64,000 nucleotides of DNA from a virus. Shown piece by piece: positions 61,801 to 64,000 of the stretch. The stretch is taken from positions 1 to 64,000 of the IMG/VR virus record IMGVR_UViG_3300030333_004348. One strand, 5' to 3'. Every line of letters begins with the position of its first letter. The first letter of the stretch is position 1. Under the pieces are notes generated by a model. The model worked only from the letters and a program-made list of their open reading frames with translations, made no database searches and had not been told where the DNA came from. Both the position numbers and the translations under genes were made by a program.

Positions 61801-64000
61801 AAAAGAGAGCTACTTTCAATACAAGTTGGAACAGCTCAAATTGTATATAATGTTAGTGCGCCAAATGTAGAAGAAGCTAAAAAATCTATAGAAAATGCGA
61901 TTTACTTGATAGAAAATAGTGAAGAGTTTTTAGACACTTCAAATGTTTCAACTAGTAATGAGTATCAAGATTTTATTAAGAATTTAAATTCAAAGATACA
62001 GGTAAATCATCCTGATCTAGGCTTGCCTAGAGAGTATCTAAATGAAACAGGCCACGCAGCAGTTGGTCCAGGCTATCCTTTTGTTGATGATGACTTAGAT
62101 CTAGAATTGATTGAAATGTCAAAGATGGCTGATAATGTTAAAATGCAAACCTTCTCACAACTTGCGGCCATTACTTCTGGAAAATTTTCAGATTACTATC
62201 TGGATTTAGTGCAATATCTAGGGCACTATAAGGGTACTTGCTACATAAGTAATATTACTGCTGAATCATGTGCTTCAATGATAGATGGAACTCATAAAGA
62301 TGTTCAAGAAGGTGGTAAATGGGATATGTTCGCGTCAGGTAGGTGGGACGGTTCTAGAGACGATGGAGTCCAAGATACTCCGGGATGGTGCATAGTAGAA
62401 ACATTAGTAGACCAAGAACCTTTAAATCATTTTTCTTGTGAGATTGCCGGATGGCAATTTGATTATGACTCCTTTGTTCCCAAAGGAGATGGGAAGGATG
62501 TTAATAACTTAAATAAATTATTAAAAGGAAGCTTTACAGGAGATGATAACTTAGACTTTGTATTGCCGGCAGCAATAAGTAATGCAGATCGGAATGCTCT
62601 GGATATTCCAAAAATGCTAATGTCTTTTAAAGAACTAGCAAAAAGAGAAAAAGAAATAGCTGCAAATTTACCAAAGGGAGCTGACACGTTTGCAGGAAGC
62701 ACCCAAGCTGCTCCAACTAAAAAAGCTATAATGGATTTAATGGCGACTACTGCTATGCTGGATTATTTATTGATGCTTATGTTCGGTGCTGCTTATATGG
62801 AAAATTTAAATCTTGATCCAGAAAATAAAACATTCCCTTCTAATCAATTAGAAATTGATATTAAAAATTTAGCTGAAAAAACCTTAAAGGAAATGAAGAA
62901 TTTAAAAATGGATACTACAAAGTATTCAACTTTATTAGCGCAGACTATGGCTCTTCCTTATTCTGAAGATTTAGATATGAGTGCAAAAGGACACGATGTA
63001 GCAGTAGCTTTATCTCAACAAATATTAGAGAAAAGAAAAGCTGCTGCGGATATTGCAACAATTTCAGCAACAGGAAACTATCAGGCATTTTTAAATTATT
63101 TTGGAATAGGGAATATAGAAAGTGTTCAAAGATCTTATGAATTAAAAAGTAAATTTAATAATTATTTACAAAACAAAGACAGAGCATCTATGGATAGAGC
63201 ATTTCCTGCTTATAAGCTTTTCTTTATTGAACAAGATCAATATTCTTGGCAAGCTTTTGATGACTTTTATACTTATGATGCTGTAAATGAAATAACTATT
63301 GTAGACAGTAAACATGCTGCTAGTAAGACTGCGTCTATTAAATTATCAAATGTTACTAATAAACTAACAAATGATATAGGTATAGGTATTATGAATGAAG
63401 GGGCTGCAATAACTCCTGGAGCATTATTAAGATTAAAAGTTGGCACTCCCGTAATGCTAATGATTGGATATGGAGCAGATTATAGGCAATTAAGAATGGT
63501 ATTTAGAGGAGCCGTTACAGAAATGAAAACAGGTCCTATCCTTGAGTTAACTTGCCAATCTTGGGGAGCAGGTTTACTAAATTCTGTAGGGGCAGGAGAA
63601 GGAGTTGCGTATAGCACTTTCTCAGGTCCTACTACGTTAGGAGCTTCTGTTATTGATATATTAGCACAGACTCCCGGCTTGAGTGGATTAGGAAGATGGG
63701 AAATGAGGGATGAAAGCTTAAATAATCCTAATAATATAGCTGAAAGTACTTTAAAAAATGCATGGTGGGCTAGGGCGTTAAATACATTTAGTGGAACAAT
63801 GGGTGATTATATTAAACTAGATAATAATATAAGTGATATTATTGGTACTTTTTCTGGAGATAGTGGATTGCCTACTACAGCAGATGATATAGCAGAAGGA
63901 ATAAGAGAAAATAATGTAATATATAAATCTGTTGGTAATTCTTTGTTTGACAATATTATTATTAATGATAAAAATCCTAATGGTTATGGGTTCTATAACT
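55831..64000 (+). CDS. Giant baseplate protein, open at the window end (partial)
   Basis: An open frame of at least 2723 residues with no stop up to 64000. Residues about 110-160 (SEGGPGRYGGV...DYHLGYFQISG, Glu 123 and GYFQI 148-152) resemble a lysozyme/SLT or GH108 muramidase. Residues about 445-560 carry LRTSGDPLF...IPRIDMTLMFNGARAIN...LRPLVAMF, a baseplate-like domain. About 2470-2590 resemble a baseplate hub/late-control protein (ASIKLSNVTNKL, PVMLMIGYGADYRQ, MVFRGAVTEMKTGPILELTC). Many cysteines lie at about 1280-1705 and in several C...C...G.W motifs. It is a multidomain baseplate fusion with cell-wall-degrading potential. Confidence 0.7.
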   Translation, partial: MAVNLNTNSLLDYLKSIPGFKDACSTATCFEERKELYEQYCDDLGYHSCADPNGQYYYTGLAWQNTKLLDLLKTQSPPFHETFKSTSNSSSAQGNTRHKNVSPSQFTKEDLFITLRNYIANSEGGPGRYGGVDQTYNDGNIIDDYHLGYFQISGKNINTYLRYLQKYIVQPGATPSPQDIKYQEAIDEWHSLIFENAYEELKFSMDGNKECSLFPTVLNVPEQTFLHCLHIADAVHGKPSHTFENLVLQNITGKHGYLGSKGSVQPWSLSNIHTNIYVNNPNLKAVTAFDYLQWSGIDTIPKKCTTQEEFDKIFTTGVTRKAVYESVIYHAKKAYNDTQSRLHKYFPESAIDNYFSQKNLNDLYLCSEKYQIYGIDTLFSNINQNNTTLATVNNVVPSASTSSYSSPNKVTAAALSTVVNADVQKRYSEVSVDPLLYKYGIGAEETGLTYIGDILMAVPPVSLRYSEHNQSTAIDTLRTSGDPLFTYNNTIPRIDMTLMFNGARAINEQLRPLVAMFHRMPFSTIQNHSVWDMWIGRRESFNTDLKTNPAGSLLNRFAPIPVYLESINVSTIPGFPNSVQAHISVVRMNRSPYGVSARMWKYWEDAMAETKLKTVRTARDSTIWSTDRDEKNEVDKIYIVDSAMKNHIIELEDGASTGNKNMDETLTTKYPQESVPYKYQYRNLLWDDGYPNNLVLSGSNTLGKNIYGNNKDPLIHWPVYREEHNRDLFLTYKSARKFSDKLSIFKQRLKELTENYRKIQTLSAQISTMSLTDLLDVYKPITEMTLKDTSQLLIDSMSAVKVGKDFSDNINAAFKNIALELTQDSAGNQLPIFTDIVNYCDKYLDSNGNVIKDEQTCAAEGGTWQTSGTPGFRSPVPPYDFIPVPLASTDENDFIYVDANGEITNSFEVFLDWLNDANRAVGICEEDPTYVTKKSCKDAKYTWNAQPNSDEKRIALWEKNNAIYSAFYDNMVNDPLGLLGLEDIGSKWNYDTAGIQLSWITDTDDLLSYKEDIDSLVKDDQHKPTKNNRASFPYFYHFQSVVQSVNYSFTNQVVPLFTASSNLPSYQHMGISNPTVSIVLRTRDERIHKALTDMRETVQEIGNQTLAGNTKLVGLGTVDVSGNILGHSSDRKDKRNQALNLPGSSGSLSGNLLNSLGFSQSSVQNLTSRTLEGFPGWWEISLDLIADTQNIRIIENLSAVTVEKIPDGINSLMDSVFPAYKANWGLLTLYQNAANKEEFLKDKLKRLDEIKAEREAVEKRVEDLPNTIWYKYTDLGICQDWGRAARGWNYDSDFDEQPVRDDYYNGSRIIDKITKEEYNACAKEGINCEGLNLGQSCDAMDYNCQRTMHEALEMPGLTIDWDAYDRAIENREDPNQPYAPSPWLVAAKFDDSPEDAGGEPSYCAATDEYGVGFFECSMAGRIHHPEGDNDTDACHAIKDQYMQIDATTDPIRNKDTFDFMEVDLWDVCKDKSGNEVTDGFRWLHNGSKLGNYYPNGICWGGDVNGWAGDTPTECESGDGSKYWVGTSTLVHDPNEPDKGSSGGYKLVCPNGDKISTFFEPQLIRQIDITGFPIIQSQAICEDPWQDGSGRDAGLWIPASTPGICTLDKLEDVAIKYTEDDNNWGNFQAYTYHNFSSLTPLVGVNSFTECCQANNSTNSAKEAGKCYAYFNTYTERKAPETIFPMTQTKITDEMAEKQRKTCLEWIGLGVDAKVGTGPKPNRKLINNEWTQEWFEWGTSHNDSLFYSKPDYITVDRGDVALKQELENSLRDLTEEEVAVNADINAINQQVSSIVDHLILGEGEALVIYINPELDDILIQITGNKLTSAQLYGIAEDRGDLYQKLFQPVLDEMVLWLQRLKGWELDKMKNYPNWTDEHPREFQLTATLATYYIDFLKNCIYTISGIANSDYGKDLLTTPGKAVSLFPGYSRAAVEAQKLAVDQPSVILQSIILGSQLRVVFYNLLRRSDFRTFLDEQVVPRNKAIKTLKDALKRELLSIQVGTAQIVYNVSAPNVEEAKKSIENAIYLIENSEEFLDTSNVSTSNEYQDFIKNLNSKIQVNHPDLGLPREYLNETGHAAVGPGYPFVDDDLDLELIEMSKMADNVKMQTFSQLAAITSGKFSDYYLDLVQYLGHYKGTCYISNITAESCASMIDGTHKDVQEGGKWDMFASGRWDGSRDDGVQDTPGWCIVETLVDQEPLNHFSCEIAGWQFDYDSFVPKGDGKDVNNLNKLLKGSFTGDDNLDFVLPAAISNADRNALDIPKMLMSFKELAKREKEIAANLPKGADTFAGSTQAAPTKKAIMDLMATTAMLDYLLMLMFGAAYMENLNLDPENKTFPSNQLEIDIKNLAEKTLKEMKNLKMDTTKYSTLLAQTMALPYSEDLDMSAKGHDVAVALSQQILEKRKAAADIATISATGNYQAFLNYFGIGNIESVQRSYELKSKFNNYLQNKDRASMDRAFPAYKLFFIEQDQYSWQAFDDFYTYDAVNEITIVDSKHAASKTASIKLSNVTNKLTNDIGIGIMNEGAAITPGALLRLKVGTPVMLMIGYGADYRQLRMVFRGAVTEMKTGPILELTCQSWGAGLLNSVGAGEGVAYSTFSGPTTLGASVIDILAQTPGLSGLGRWEMRDESLNNPNNIAESTLKNAWWARALNTFSGTMGDYIKLDNNISDIIGTFSGDSGLPTTADDIAEGIRENNVIYKSVGNSLFDNIIINDKNPNGYGFYN
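58348..58422 (+). repeat. C...C...GGxW motif copy 9
   Basis: Residues 840-864 of the giant baseplate protein: CDKYLDSNGNVIKDEQTC then AAEGGTW. Note the match of the second half to copies 1 and 5 (AQGGGLW, TTNGGAW). Confidence 0.75.
58600..58659 (+). repeat. C...C...W motif copy 10
   Basis: Residues 924-943: CEEDPTYVTKKSCKDAKYTW. It lacks the Gly pair but keeps the Cys spacing, TKKSC and the Trp. Confidence 0.55.
62239..62322 (+). repeat. C...C...GGxW motif copy 11
   Basis: Residues 2137-2164: CYISNITAESC then a longer ASMIDGTHKDVQ spacer and EGGKW. Confidence 0.6.
62389..62454 (+). repeat. C...C...GxW motif copy 12
   Basis: Residues 2187-2208: Cys, 16 residues, Cys, EIAGW. It is 22 residues after copy 11, so the two form a local pair. 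Confidence 0.6.

Noticed and set aside
1-64000. tRNA genes, CRISPR arrays, integrase or transposon sequences
   Set aside because: None was seen; gaps are too short and no cloverleaf, repeat-spacer array or recombinase motif was recognised by eye.

Overview
This window is part of the genome of a large, AT-rich tailed bacteriophage with a contractile tail (myovirus morphology). The evidence is an almost gap-free, all-plus-strand series of genes with phage head and tail functions: an intein-containing terminase large subunit, portal, prohead protease, HK97-type major capsid protein, tail sheath, tail tube, tail assembly chaperones, giant virion proteins and a giant baseplate protein. The head-then-tail order (terminase, portal, protease, scaffold, capsid, neck, sheath, tube, chaperones, giant tail proteins, baseplate) resembles SPO1-like or jumbo-like myoviruses more than T4. 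The host cannot be named. PhoH, GroES, a ClpP-like protein, a peptide-deformylase-like protein and ribosomal protein bS21 are auxiliary genes often met in aquatic phages.

Layout. 1-11.6 kb: an accessory and early-structural block of short overlapping genes. It holds a membrane protein, PhoH, a fibre-type protein, a degenerate peptide deformylase, GroES, a small DNA-binding-like protein, a ClpP-like protein, small hypotheticals, two Gly/Ala-rich proteins and a 58-residue bS21. 11.6-24.4 kb: head module. This has a terminase with a mini-intein, an unknown structural protein, portal, a Com-like zinc protein, protease, an acidic scaffold, two paralogous capsid-associated proteins and the major capsid protein behind a structured leader. 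24.5-31 kb: neck proteins, sheath and tube. 31-39.1 kb: a 1683-residue tube-domain protein, a small membrane protein, a class II aminoacyl-tRNA-synthetase-like core, an exported beta-rich protein and two further tube-like proteins. 39.1-55.5 kb: two tail assembly chaperones and two giant proteins. The first carries a PD-(D/E)XK nuclease domain and a 308-residue intein. The second carries a DEDDh exonuclease domain and a GDYDGD motif typical of two-barrel RNA polymerases. 55.8 kb to the end: an open giant baseplate reading frame with a muramidase-like segment and a hub-like C-terminal region, running off the window.

Three things stand out. (1) A small two-cysteine motif, C-x(n)-C-x(2-12)-G-x-W, is scattered through at least six different virion genes and is inserted at different sites in two paralogues. 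(2) The adjacent giant tail-region proteins carry nuclease, exonuclease and RNA-polymerase-like signatures, suggesting an enzyme payload that might be packaged and injected. (3) A set of translation and proteostasis genes (bS21, a peptide-deformylase pseudoenzyme, an aminoacyl-tRNA-synthetase core without a tRNA-binding domain, GroES, a ClpP-like protein lacking its catalytic Asp) is interleaved with virion genes. All functional calls come from reading motifs by eye; no database search was run.
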